This document shows, in pieces, positions 16,093 through 24,166 of a stretch of DNA of 43,468 nt. Under the pieces are notes generated by a model that was given only the letters and a program-made list of their open reading frames with translations, did no database searches and was not told the origin of the DNA. The position numbers and the translations under genes are program-made. How positions within the stretch are numbered: position 1 is the first letter of the stretch; each line of letters opens with the position of its first letter. Source of the stretch: an uncultured Akkermansia sp. (lineage in GTDB: Bacteria > Verrucomicrobiota > Verrucomicrobiia > Verrucomicrobiales > Akkermansiaceae); contig CANQSS010000014.1 in NCBI GenBank assembly GCA_947626545.1, positions 1-43,468 of the forward strand. Direction: 5' to 3'.

Positions 16093-16494
16093 ATGGCAGT
16101 ACTAACTGATCCCATCGCAGATTTCCTGACCCGCGTAAAGAACGCAGGTCGTGCGCACAATGAGGCCTTCACGGCGCCCCACTCCAAAATCAAGGCAGAA
16201 ATCGCCCGCATCCTGCAGGAAGAGGGCTACATCTGGTCCTATGATGTCTCCGGTGAGGGTAAAAATAAAATCATCACCGTGAAAAGTAAGTTCGCACAGA
16301 ACGGGAAACCTCTCGTCACCGAAGTGAAACGCTGCTCCCGTCCGGGACGGCGCCACTACGTCACCTCCGACCAGATTCCCACCGTCATGAACGGCTTGGG
16401 TATCTCCATCGTTTCTACGTCCCAAGGTCTCATGACCGGTGCCAAAGCCCGCAAGCTGAGCATCGGTGGTGAGCTCATCGCCCTCGTCTGGTAA
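16093..16494 (+). CDS. rpsH: 30S ribosomal protein S8
   Basis: 133 residues, normal length. It begins MAVLTDPIADFLTRVKNAGR, the usual S8 start, and ends in the conserved ISIVSTSQGLMTGAKAR and GGELIALVW. S8 binds the central domain of 16S rRNA and in E. coli represses the spc operon. The ATG at 16093 is preferred over a TTG three codons earlier. Confidence 0.98.
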   Translation: MAVLTDPIADFLTRVKNAGRAHNEAFTAPHSKIKAEIARILQEEGYIWSYDVSGEGKNKIITVKSKFAQNGKPLVTEVKRCSRPGRRHYVTSDQIPTVMNGLGISIVSTSQGLMTGAKARKLSIGGELIALVW

Positions 16495-16515
16495 CCCCCA
16501 TCCCGCTTCTTTATT

Positions 16516-17055
16516 ATGTCTCGAGTTGGTAAGAAAGTTATCACGATCCCCACGGGTGTCACCATCTCCGAAAAGGATGGTAAAGTCACCGTCAAGGGCG
16601 CCAAGGGCGAACTCTCCTGGAATCTCCCGGAGGGCATCTCCATTTCTGTGGACGGAGCAGAGCTGAGCGTAAAACGCGCGGATGAGTCGCGCCGTTTGCG
16701 CGCCCTGCACGGCACGAACCGGTCCCTGCTCTCCAACATGGTGGAGGGTGTTTCCAAGGGCTTCACCAAGGAGCTTGAAATTGTAGGTGTGGGTTTCAAA
16801 GCTGCGGTCAAAGGCAAACAGCTTGACCTCGCGCTCGGCAAATCCCATCCCATCCTGCACCCCATCCCCTCTGGCATCACTGTGACTGTCACTGATAATA
16901 CCAAAATCAAGGTGGAGGGTATCGATAAGCAGGTCGTTGGTCAATTCGCTGCGGAAGTGCGCGGGTACTACCCGCCCGAGCCGTACAAGGGCAAGGGTGT
17001 GCACTACGTAGGCGAGCACATCCGCCGCAAGGAAGGCAAGAGCGTTGGCAAGTAA
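16516..17055 (+). CDS. rplF: 50S ribosomal protein L6
   Basis: 179 residues. It starts MSRVGKKVITIPTGV and carries the C-terminal signature region ending in KGKGVHYVGEHIRRKEGK, both typical of L6, which binds near the sarcin-ricin loop of 23S rRNA. It lies 21 nt after rpsH. No Shine-Dalgarno sequence; the leader is T-rich. Confidence 0.98.
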   Translation: MSRVGKKVITIPTGVTISEKDGKVTVKGAKGELSWNLPEGISISVDGAELSVKRADESRRLRALHGTNRSLLSNMVEGVSKGFTKELEIVGVGFKAAVKGKQLDLALGKSHPILHPIPSGITVTVTDNTKIKVEGIDKQVVGQFAAEVRGYYPPEPYKGKGVHYVGEHIRRKEGKSVGK

Positions 17056-17079
17056 TCATCATTATAACCTTTAGAAAAT

Positions 17080-17430
17080 ATGAGTACGATCAATCGTAAA
17101 GCCGTTCGCAGCCGTGTTCGCACACGCATTCGCAAGAAGATTTCCGGCACTCCCGGTCGCCCGCGTTTGGCTGTCTTTTTCTCCAATCAGCACGTGTATG
17201 CTCAGGTGATAGACGACACGAAGGGACATACCCTTGCTGCCTCTTGCACCAAAAAGCTCGGGCTCTCGCGAGCCAATGTGGAAACCGCCGCCAAAGTGGG
17301 CGAGGATATCGCCAAAAAAGCTCTGGCCGCAGGTATCTCTGAAGTGGTCTTTGACCGCGGTGGCTTCCTCTACCACGGTAAGGTCAAATCCTTGGCAGAC
17401 GCAGCACGCGAAGCCGGTCTGAAATTCTAA
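17080..17430 (+). CDS. rplR: 50S ribosomal protein L18
   Basis: 116 residues, normal length. Basic N-terminus and the conserved [20 protein letters not shown] and [20 protein letters not shown] segments identify L18, which binds 5S rRNA with L5. It lies 24 nt after rplF in the same operon. Confidence 0.98.
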   Translation: MSTINRKAVRSRVRTRIRKKISGTPGRPRLAVFFSNQHVYAQVIDDTKGHTLAASCTKKLGLSRANVETAAKVGEDIAKKALAAGISEVVFDRGGFLYHGKVKSLADAAREAGLKF

Positions 17431-17442
17431 CCGCTTAGAACA

Positions 17443-18138
17443 ATGAGTACTGAAGAAACAAAGGACAACGCAGCTGCTGCTCCGGCAGAGGCTCCCGTCA
17501 CGGAAACCGCCGCCAACGAGACAGCTCAAGCTCCTCAGAATTCCACACCGCGCGCCCCGCGCAAGGATGGTGCCCCTGGCCCTCGTAATGCTCAACGTCC
17601 CGGGCGTCGTGATGCCGCTCCGTCTCGCCGCACTGCGGAAGGCGCTGCCGAGGATGGTCCTCAGCTCGTCGAGAAAGTCGTCTATGTCAACCGTTGCGCG
17701 AAGGTGGTGAAGGGCGGTCGCCGCTTCTCCTTCTCCGCGCTCGTTGTGGTGGGCGATCGCAACGGCAAGGTCGGTCATGGCTTTGGCAAGGCTAATGAAG
17801 TTTCCGATGCTATCCGCAAAGGTACCGATGCCGCCAAGCGTGCCATGAAGAAGGTGGTGGTAGTCAATGAGACCCTGCCGCACGAGGTATACAGCGAGTT
17901 CGGCGGGGCTAAGATTGTGCTTAAGCCTGCTGCTCCCGGTACAGGTCTGGTGGCCGGTGAAAAGGTGCGTGCTGTGCTGGAGGCCGCTGGGGTGAGCAAC
18001 GTCATTGCCAAATCTCTTGGCTCCTCGAATGCCGCTAACGTGGTGAAAGCCACTATGCAAGCCATGCTCATCATGCGCACGGCTGACCAGGTGCTTTCTG
18101 CCCGTGGCAAGAAGAAGAAGGAAAAAGAATCTGTTTAA
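17443..18138 (+). CDS. rpsE: 30S ribosomal protein S5 with N-terminal extension
   Basis: 231 residues, against about 165 in E. coli. The core from about residue 72 has the S5 features VVKGGRRFSFSALVVVGD and GKVGHGFGKANEV. The first ~70 residues form an Ala/Pro/Glu- then Arg-rich low-complexity extension, probably disordered. S5 acts in decoding fidelity. The following gene is rplO; rpmD (L30), which often sits between them, is absent. Confidence 0.98.
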   Translation: MSTEETKDNAAAAPAEAPVTETAANETAQAPQNSTPRAPRKDGAPGPRNAQRPGRRDAAPSRRTAEGAAEDGPQLVEKVVYVNRCAKVVKGGRRFSFSALVVVGDRNGKVGHGFGKANEVSDAIRKGTDAAKRAMKKVVVVNETLPHEVYSEFGGAKIVLKPAAPGTGLVAGEKVRAVLEAAGVSNVIAKSLGSSNAANVVKATMQAMLIMRTADQVLSARGKKKKEKESV

Positions 18139-18159
18139 ACTATCTGATCTTTTACGACT

Positions 18160-18630
18160 ATGTTGACACTTCATTCTCTTAAAACGACACCGGGCTCCAA
18201 ACATCGCAAAAAGCGTATCGGTAACGGTGAAAGCTCCGGTCTCGGCAAGACCTGCGGCAAAGGCAACAAGGGCCAGAAGGCTCGCTCCGGCGGATCTATC
18301 CGCCCGGGCTTTGAAGGCGGCCAAATGCCTCTGCATCGCCGTCTTCCCAAAAAGGGCTTCAGCAATGCCCGCTTCCGCGATCATATTGCCATCATCAATA
18401 TCTCTCAGCTTGAGGCTTTCTTCAGTGCCGGGGATACGGTGACGGAGGTGGAGCTGCGTGCAGCCGGCTTGGTAAAAGGCTCGTGCGATGCCGTGAAACT
18501 TCTTGGCAATGGCGAGCTGAGCAAAGCTCTGAATGTATCGGTGGATTTTGCTAGCGCCTCCGTTGAGCAGAAAATCACCGCAGCCGGGGGCACTCTTACG
18601 GTACTGAGCCGCAAGAGCGCCGAAAGCTGA
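18160..18630 (+). CDS. rplO: 50S ribosomal protein L15
   Basis: 156 residues. The basic Gly-rich N-terminus (GSKHRKKRIGNGESSGLGKT, then GGSIRPGFEGGQMPLHRRLP) is diagnostic of L15. It lies 21 nt after rpsE and is followed by a 160-nt gap with a strong hairpin before secY. Confidence 0.98.
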   Translation: MLTLHSLKTTPGSKHRKKRIGNGESSGLGKTCGKGNKGQKARSGGSIRPGFEGGQMPLHRRLPKKGFSNARFRDHIAIINISQLEAFFSAGDTVTEVELRAAGLVKGSCDAVKLLGNGELSKALNVSVDFASASVEQKITAAGGTLTVLSRKSAES

Positions 18631-18647
18631 TTTTCCACAAACTCACC

Positions 18648-18692
18648 CCGCAGGTCCGGCGTGCTGGCGCTGATAGCCACCGGACTCTGCGG
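18648..18692 (+). promoter_or_regulatory. Strong hairpin in the rplO-secY gap
   Basis: CCGCA-GTCCGG on the left (18648-18659) pairs with CCGGAC-TGCGG on the right (about 18680-18692) with small bulges, and an inner TGGC/GCCA pair extends it. No T-run follows, so it is not a standard terminator. A position inside an otherwise tight operon, ahead of secY, suggests an attenuator, RNA-processing site or protein-binding leader. Confidence 0.45.
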
Positions 18693-18790
18693 TTTCCGTC
18701 GGGGGCAACACTTGTGCGCGCATGGGTTGCCCCTCTGCGGATAAACAGGGGACTTTCCCCAATCACAACCGTCTTCCCAGTCATCAGAAT

Positions 18791-20266
18791 ATGATAGCCG
18801 CCTTTGCCAATACCATGAAAGTTCCGGAACTCCGGAGCCGCATCCTTTTCACCTTGGCGCTCATTGTTGTGGTGCGTCTCGGCGTGCACCTTCCCCTCCC
18901 CGGCGTCGATGTGCATGCGCTCACCACTTTTTTGCAGCAGCAGGCTGCAGATGAAGGCGGTCCCTTGGCAGCTCTCGGAGCCATCCTGACTATTTTTTCC
19001 GGTGGCGGTCTGCAGCAGTGCGGTATTTTTGCTTTGGGCATCATGCCCTACATCTCTGCCTCCATTATGACCCAACTCATGGGTGCTGTCCTTCCTTCGT
19101 GGAAGAAGATGTTGGAGGAAGAGGGCGGCCGCCAAAAGATGACGCGCTACACGCGCCTCCTCGCCATCATTATTGCCATTGTGCAGGGTTTCCTGCTCAC
19201 TCGCACACTGGAGAACCCCTCCTCCATTGGGTTGGATGTCGGCAACCTCGTCATGCACCCGGGCTGGATCTTCACCCTTTCCACGATCTTCATCATCGTC
19301 ACGGGTACCATGTTCCTCATGTGGATTGGTGACCAAATCACAGAACGCGGTATCGGAAACGGCATCTCTCTCATCATCTCCGTCAACATTATTTCCGCCC
19401 TCCCAGGCGCCTTTTCCATGGCATGGAAAACCTTTGTGATGAAGGGGGGAGAAATTAATCCACTGGGGTCGCTCACCCTCGTTGCCCTTATCCTTTTCAT
19501 GGTGGTTGTGGTGGCGCTTGTGGTCACCGTCAGCCAGGCCCAGCGTCGCATTCCGGTGCAGCAAGCCAAGCGGGTGGTAGGTCATGGCAAAATGACTCAG
19601 GGCGGCACTACGTACCTGCCCCTCAAACTCAACTACTCCGGCGTGATGCCCGTTATCTTCGCCACTGCGATTCTGGCCCTGCCGAGCATGCTTGTCACGC
19701 AGATCTTCACCGGCGATTCTTCCATTGTCACACTCGTGAACACGATTCTCTCTCCGAGCGATATTTGGTACTACCTCATCTCCTCGGCCATGATTTTCTT
19801 CTTCTCTTATTTCTGGGTTGCCACCATGTTCCAGCCCCAGCAGATTTCTGAGAACCTGAAGCGTTCCGGCAGCTATATCCCTGGCGTCCGTCCGGGCCCT
19901 GCAACAGCTACTTTCTTGGATCAGACGATGACCCGGCTGACTTTCGCCGGTTCACTTTTCCTCACCCTCATCTATTTCCTGCCCAGCCTGCTCTCCGTAT
20001 TCGGCACTCTGCCGCACGTGGTCACGCAGTTCTTCGGCGGCACTTCACTGCTCATCTTGGTGGGTGTGCTCTTGGATATGATGCGTCAGGTGGAGGCAAC
20101 CCTGCTGCAGAAGAATTATGACGGCTTTATGCGCAAGGGACGCCTGCGTGGTCGCTATTCCCACATTCAGGGTACCGGCTCCCCGGCAGAGGGCAAGGGA
20201 TTGGTCATCCTCTGGGTGCTTATTGCTCTCGCTGTGCTTGCTTGCATGATTATCATCATGCCGTAA
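18791..20266 (+). CDS. secY: Preprotein translocase channel subunit SecY
   Basis: 491 residues, ten predicted membrane helices. Family signatures visible include ALGIMPYISASIMTQLMGAV (TM2 region) and the cytosolic RRIPVQQAKRVVG loop. It forms the Sec channel with SecE/SecG. The ATG at 18791 (MIAAFANTMKVPELRSRI) matches normal SecY N-termini; an earlier in-frame ATG at 18722 would add 23 atypical residues next to the hairpin. The usual downstream genes (adk, map, infA, rpmJ, rpsM, rpsK, rpoA) do not follow. Confidence 0.96.
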   Translation: MIAAFANTMKVPELRSRILFTLALIVVVRLGVHLPLPGVDVHALTTFLQQQAADEGGPLAALGAILTIFSGGGLQQCGIFALGIMPYISASIMTQLMGAVLPSWKKMLEEEGGRQKMTRYTRLLAIIIAIVQGFLLTRTLENPSSIGLDVGNLVMHPGWIFTLSTIFIIVTGTMFLMWIGDQITERGIGNGISLIISVNIISALPGAFSMAWKTFVMKGGEINPLGSLTLVALILFMVVVVALVVTVSQAQRRIPVQQAKRVVGHGKMTQGGTTYLPLKLNYSGVMPVIFATAILALPSMLVTQIFTGDSSIVTLVNTILSPSDIWYYLISSAMIFFFSYFWVATMFQPQQISENLKRSGSYIPGVRPGPATATFLDQTMTRLTFAGSLFLTLIYFLPSLLSVFGTLPHVVTQFFGGTSLLILVGVLLDMMRQVEATLLQKNYDGFMRKGRLRGRYSHIQGTGSPAEGKGLVILWVLIALAVLACMIIIMP

Positions 20267-20342
20267 GTTTGCGCTGTCTGTGTGTACTCTTAGGGAGGAA
20301 TCGGCATTTTTGGGTGCTCCGACTTTTCGTTAAGAGCGGCAT

Positions 20343-20369
20343 AAATGCGGTTTCTGCTTGCATTTTTTT
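20343..20369 (+). terminator. Possible intrinsic terminator of the ribosomal operon
   Basis: AAATGCGG (20343-20350) pairs with TTGCATTT (20358-20365), including two G-T pairs, around a 7-nt loop and is followed by further T (T7 run in all). It is low in GC but lies 77 nt after the secY stop. Confidence 0.4.
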
Positions 20370-20383
20370 GTATGACATATAAC
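20354..20383 (+). promoter_or_regulatory. Weak candidate promoter of ankyrin gene 1
   Basis: CTGCTT (20354-20359), 18-bp spacer, TATAAC (20378-20383). It overlaps the proposed terminator hairpin. Leader to the ATG at 20434 would be about 45 nt. Confidence 0.3.
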
Positions 20384-20433
20384 ATTGAACCGATCAGGCG
20401 TTTATCGGATGCACCAACCCTGTTTGTGGTAAA

Positions 20434-23400
20434 ATGCGATTCTTCCCGGCACATTGCATGCATGCTGTCATACAAAGTAGATACGAATACCCGCGCGACG
20501 TAATCAGCACCGTGCTGGTTGTTTTCTCTTGTCTATTTTGTGCACCCGTCCTCGCAGAGGAAGCACCCGCTGCCGATAAAGACTTCTCCCGGCAAGGCCT
20601 TTGCCTGCTCTTATCCGAGTCGTCCGATCAGTCATCTGACCACCCCCGAATCGAGAACCTTCTCAAAAAAAAGCTCCGCGCGATCGAAGCAGGCACTGAC
20701 GTCAATTCTGCAGCGTTTCACAAACAAACAGCTCTCATGTATGCCGCGGCTTCCAACGACTTTTTTGCCGTTTGCTGGTTGGTGGCAAAGGGAGCCGATG
20801 TCCGACTCGTGAGCGAAAAGAGAAAGCGGGCGCGCGATTACGCCACTGATGAGAGAATCCGAAAATTATTACGCATCGTGGCCGAAGATGAATCGGCACA
20901 AAACGAATCGGCAAGTCTTCCCTTCCCTGCAGGGAGTGCAGAGTGTTTAGCGCTCCGCGTTCGCCGCGCTTCGCAGACAGCTGAGGGTGCATCCCCCGTT
21001 CAAATGACGGCGGATATGGCTGGGGAAGAACTGATACTTGCGCTTGCGCTGCGCCTGCCACACGGTGATTTTCCTCCTGCCCAGCAACTTGCCTCAGCCT
21101 TGTTGCAAGGGGAATTACCCGTCGTTTCCTCCCTGCTGCAAGAGCACCCACAGCTGCTGCATGATCATGATTTGCTGCGCTATGCTCGCTCGGCTGATGC
21201 TGTGCGCACACTGATGGACGCCGGCATGAATCCGGAAGAAACGTGGCGCGCCACGAATCAATCCGGTCAAGACACGCTCAGCCTTCTCGTTCCGGCACTG
21301 CACAGCAATGTGCATGTCGTGCACGCTTTGTTGCAGGCGGGATGTCCTCTGCCGGTGTACGCCGATGGCAGCAATATCCTGCATACCCTCGCCTCGCTAC
21401 CGCACACGTCCGCTCTGGCGGATGAACTCGTATCTGCGGGGGCAGACCTCAATCAGGCTACCCACACAACCGGGGAAACTCCCCTTTCTTCAGCGCTGCG
21501 CCACCGCAATCTCGATGTGGCTGCCGCTTTGATCCGTCTCGGAGCTCGCATCGATGATACCTGCGCCGCAGCTCTCTTCCAATCTTCTGATCACTCCCCC
21601 GTGAATCCGCAGCACATCCCGGCTCTCATCACGCTGCTGCATGCCAACGGTTGGGAAGCAGATGACCGTGCGTGGAGACTCTTTCTCTCCGAATATCTAG
21701 CCACCCCACGCCCCTCCACAGACTTACCGGAATCGACAGAGGCGAGCGACTTGAACATCCTGCAGTCCCTTGTCGATGCCTCCGATGGCAAAGTGCCCGC
21801 CAACGCAGCGGCCCTGCTGCCTATGCCGTCGCCAATCCTCCCCGCACCGCACATGACGCGTTTAATGGGGCGCCTTCTGCAACTCGGGGCTTCGGCTAAC
21901 TGCAACGCCTCTCAGGATGGGGAACATTCACCGCTCTCGCTGGCTGTCACTGCAGATGAGCTGCTCGTGCGTGTTCTCCTGGCCGCCGGAGCAGATGCCA
22001 ATGCAAAACTGCCTCCCGACGGCATCACCGCCCTGCACCTCGCCGCTTCGGTCGATATTGCCAGGACTCTTCTCGTTGCCGGCGCCGATGTGCGTGCGGC
22101 AGATGCCTCTTGCCCCATTATCTCATACCTGGTGGCTCATCCGCGCGCAGGGCAAGATCTGGTCTCCCTGTGCCAATTTTGGGCAATTCACGGCGCATCC
22201 GTCAATGCGTCAGCCATCGCCTCCGTTCACCCGGATGTTCCACCGGATGCCTACGTCAATCTGATCCGCTTTCTCGGCGGTCCCGCCGGGGTGAACGTTC
22301 GACTTAGCGATGGGAGAACTCCACTGCACTATGCCGTGAATTCTCCTGCTCGAGTTCGGGCGCTCATCCAAGCCGGCGCTCACGTGAATGTGTCCGACAG
22401 CAATGGCATTACACCCCTGCACATCGCGTCCGATCCGGAATCGGTACTGCTTCTCGCTCGCGCCGGAGCCAATGTAGCCGCCATGGACCACGCCGGCCTC
22501 ACGCCCCTGCACCATGCGCTGGAGGATCCGTCGCGTGTGGAGGCTCTCATCCGCGCAGGGGCGGATGTCAACGCTACCGATGCTCAGGGACGTCGTCTGC
22601 TTGAGCTGACGACCAATGTCAACACATTGCGCCTGCTCACTCAGGCGGGCGCCGATGTAAACGCCAAAGACTTTGCCGGGAAGACGCTGCTTCATCGTCT
22701 CGTCAATTCTCCGGATCACGTGGCTGCTCTTCTCCAAGTCGGCGCAGCAGTCAATGCGGTGGATGCCAACGGCAGAACCCCTCTCCACCTTGCCTCGAAC
22801 CCCGATTCCATCCGGCTCCTTGTCCAGGCCGGTGCCGAACTGAATGCTCCGGATGACCGCGGGTTATCTCCGCTCCACCTCGCCGCAAACTCTCCCGAAC
22901 GCGTAGATGCCCTCATCCAGGCCGGTGCCGATGTAAACAACGCGGATCGATCCGGTAGAACACCCCTGCACATCACAACCTCTGCACGCGCGGTAGAGCT
23001 GCTCGTCCAAGCCGGAGCAAACGTCGATGCCGAGGACAAGTCCGGCAACACGCCGCTCATGGCGCACGCGGCAATAGACGACCCTGACGATGTGTCAGCT
23101 GTCACTGCTTTGCTCGATGCCGGGGCTGACACAACCATCCTGAATCAACAGGGCGCCAGCGCCTTGAAAATCGCCCACGAGCGTCCGGAACAGCGCCACC
23201 TCATTATCGAACTCTTCGCGCAGCGCAACATCATCGACATCGTACTCGATCCCCGCGCCCGAGACGCTCAGGGCCGTACTGCTCTCATGCTCTTGGTCAC
23301 GGACAACAGGCCCCACATCCCCACCATCCGAAGGCTCCTGGCTGATGGCGCCGATATCAACGCTCTGGATCGCCGCGGTTACTCTGCCCTCATGCATTTG

Positions 23401-24030
23401 ATACTCACTTGCGATAACCCGGAACTCCTTTCCATGCTCTTGGATGCCGGCGCCAGAATCGATCTCTGGGGGCGCGATAGAAAAACGCCCCTCTCCCTCG
23501 CTCAGGAGCTCCACCGCGATGCCTCCGCCAAACTCCTCGCGGAATACAACGACTCCAAGTTTGACTACATCATCTCTAACGTCCTGCCAAAAGTCCAATT
23601 CCCCGAAAGCTATCGCTCTTTCTGCGATCGCAATGACTACCCTCTCACCTACGACACTTGGAGCGATCCCGATGCCTTAAGTTCCCCCGGCAGGTTCCTC
23701 GTCGTGATCAGCCTTTCCTCCCAGCGCGGTCTCTTCATTATAGCTGACCGCGCGGCTATGGACTTTCCCGTCTGCACAGGCAGAGGTCCCAGGCACGCCA
23801 CCCCCACCGGCTTCTTCCGCATCAGTCAAAAGGATCGCTACCACCGCTCCAATCTCTACCGCTCCTCCATGCCCTTCTTCATGCGCCTCACTAATGACGG
23901 CGTCGGTCTCCATGTCGGCGATGTCTTGCGCACCCCGGACTCCCATGGCTGCGTCCGCATGCAGCACGATACCTGCCAAACGCTTTTTAACCTTCTCCCT
24001 CTCGGCACTGAAGTCGTCATCCGAGAATAA
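20434..24030 (+). CDS. Exported ankyrin-repeat protein with C-terminal L,D-transpeptidase domain
   Basis: 1198 residues. A hydrophobic signal segment (DVISTVLVVFSCLFCAPVLA, about 22-41) follows a long polar n-region; the Met at residue 9 is an alternative start. Residues ~80-1060 are ankyrin repeats. The first (TALMYAAASNDFFAVCWLVA) is shared with the three proteins downstream. Repeats between ~630 and ~900 are compact, about 30-31 residues, with alternating consensus. Residues ~1085-1198 are a YkuD-type L,D-transpeptidase with the full catalytic signature LHVGD, then PDSHGCVRM; the Cys is residue 1173. These enzymes make 3-3 peptidoglycan cross-links or attach proteins to peptidoglycan, which fits an exported protein. 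The fusion with ankyrin repeats is unusual; the repeats may position the enzyme or bind a partner. First of four tandem paralogs. Confidence 0.9.
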   Translation: MRFFPAHCMHAVIQSRYEYPRDVISTVLVVFSCLFCAPVLAEEAPAADKDFSRQGLCLLLSESSDQSSDHPRIENLLKKKLRAIEAGTDVNSAAFHKQTALMYAAASNDFFAVCWLVAKGADVRLVSEKRKRARDYATDERIRKLLRIVAEDESAQNESASLPFPAGSAECLALRVRRASQTAEGASPVQMTADMAGEELILALALRLPHGDFPPAQQLASALLQGELPVVSSLLQEHPQLLHDHDLLRYARSADAVRTLMDAGMNPEETWRATNQSGQDTLSLLVPALHSNVHVVHALLQAGCPLPVYADGSNILHTLASLPHTSALADELVSAGADLNQATHTTGETPLSSALRHRNLDVAAALIRLGARIDDTCAAALFQSSDHSPVNPQHIPALITLLHANGWEADDRAWRLFLSEYLATPRPSTDLPESTEASDLNILQSLVDASDGKVPANAAALLPMPSPILPAPHMTRLMGRLLQLGASANCNASQDGEHSPLSLAVTADELLVRVLLAAGADANAKLPPDGITALHLAASVDIARTLLVAGADVRAADASCPIISYLVAHPRAGQDLVSLCQFWAIHGASVNASAIASVHPDVPPDAYVNLIRFLGGPAGVNVRLSDGRTPLHYAVNSPARVRALIQAGAHVNVSDSNGITPLHIASDPESVLLLARAGANVAAMDHAGLTPLHHALEDPSRVEALIRAGADVNATDAQGRRLLELTTNVNTLRLLTQAGADVNAKDFAGKTLLHRLVNSPDHVAALLQVGAAVNAVDANGRTPLHLASNPDSIRLLVQAGAELNAPDDRGLSPLHLAANSPERVDALIQAGADVNNADRSGRTPLHITTSARAVELLVQAGANVDAEDKSGNTPLMAHAAIDDPDDVSAVTALLDAGADTTILNQQGASALKIAHERPEQRHLIIELFAQRNIIDIVLDPRARDAQGRTALMLLVTDNRPHIPTIRRLLADGADINALDRRGYSALMHLILTCDNPELLSMLLDAGARIDLWGRDRKTPLSLAQELHRDASAKLLAEYNDSKFDYIISNVLPKVQFPESYRSFCDRNDYPLTYDTWSDPDALSSPGRFLVVISLSSQRGLFIIADRAAMDFPVCTGRGPRHATPTGFFRISQKDRYHRSNLYRSSMPFFMRLTNDGVGLHVGDVLRTPDSHGCVRMQHDTCQTLFNLLPLGTEVVIRE

Positions 24031-24088
24031 TTCCCCTCCTCTTTCCCGGGAGTGATGCCCCTCTGCTGGGCACTTCTGTTTCCTGCAG

Positions 24089-24116
24089 GGCGAACGCATT
24101 TTCTCATTCGTTTGCC
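24089..24116. repeat. Imperfect hairpin of the AACGCATT family
   Basis: GGCGAACGCATT (24089-24100), loop TTCT, CATTCGTTTGCC (24105-24116): 10 of 12 pairs including one G-T. The loop is the reverse complement of the AGAA loop at 12263-12266, so this is the same element in the opposite orientation. It lies 59 nt after the ankyrin-1 stop. Confidence 0.5.
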
Positions 24117-24145
24117 TTGACCTTCATCTCAATAACTGGTACGCT
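24117..24145 (+). promoter_or_regulatory. Putative promoter of ankyrin gene 2
   Basis: TTGACC (24117-24122), 17-bp spacer, TACGCT (24140-24145) preceded by an extended -10 TGG. An overlapping TATATT (24145-24150) has too long a spacer from the same -35. Confidence 0.4.
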
Positions 24146-24166
24146 ATATTCAGTCCATACGTTTTC

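Noticed and set aside
16102..17019. Long open frame (305 codons) on the minus strand
   Set aside because: Antisense to rpsH and rplF; arises from the codon bias of the real ribosomal genes.
17071..18384. Long open frame (437 codons) on the minus strand
   Set aside because: Antisense to rplR, rpsE and rplO; His/Arg-rich composition without motif.
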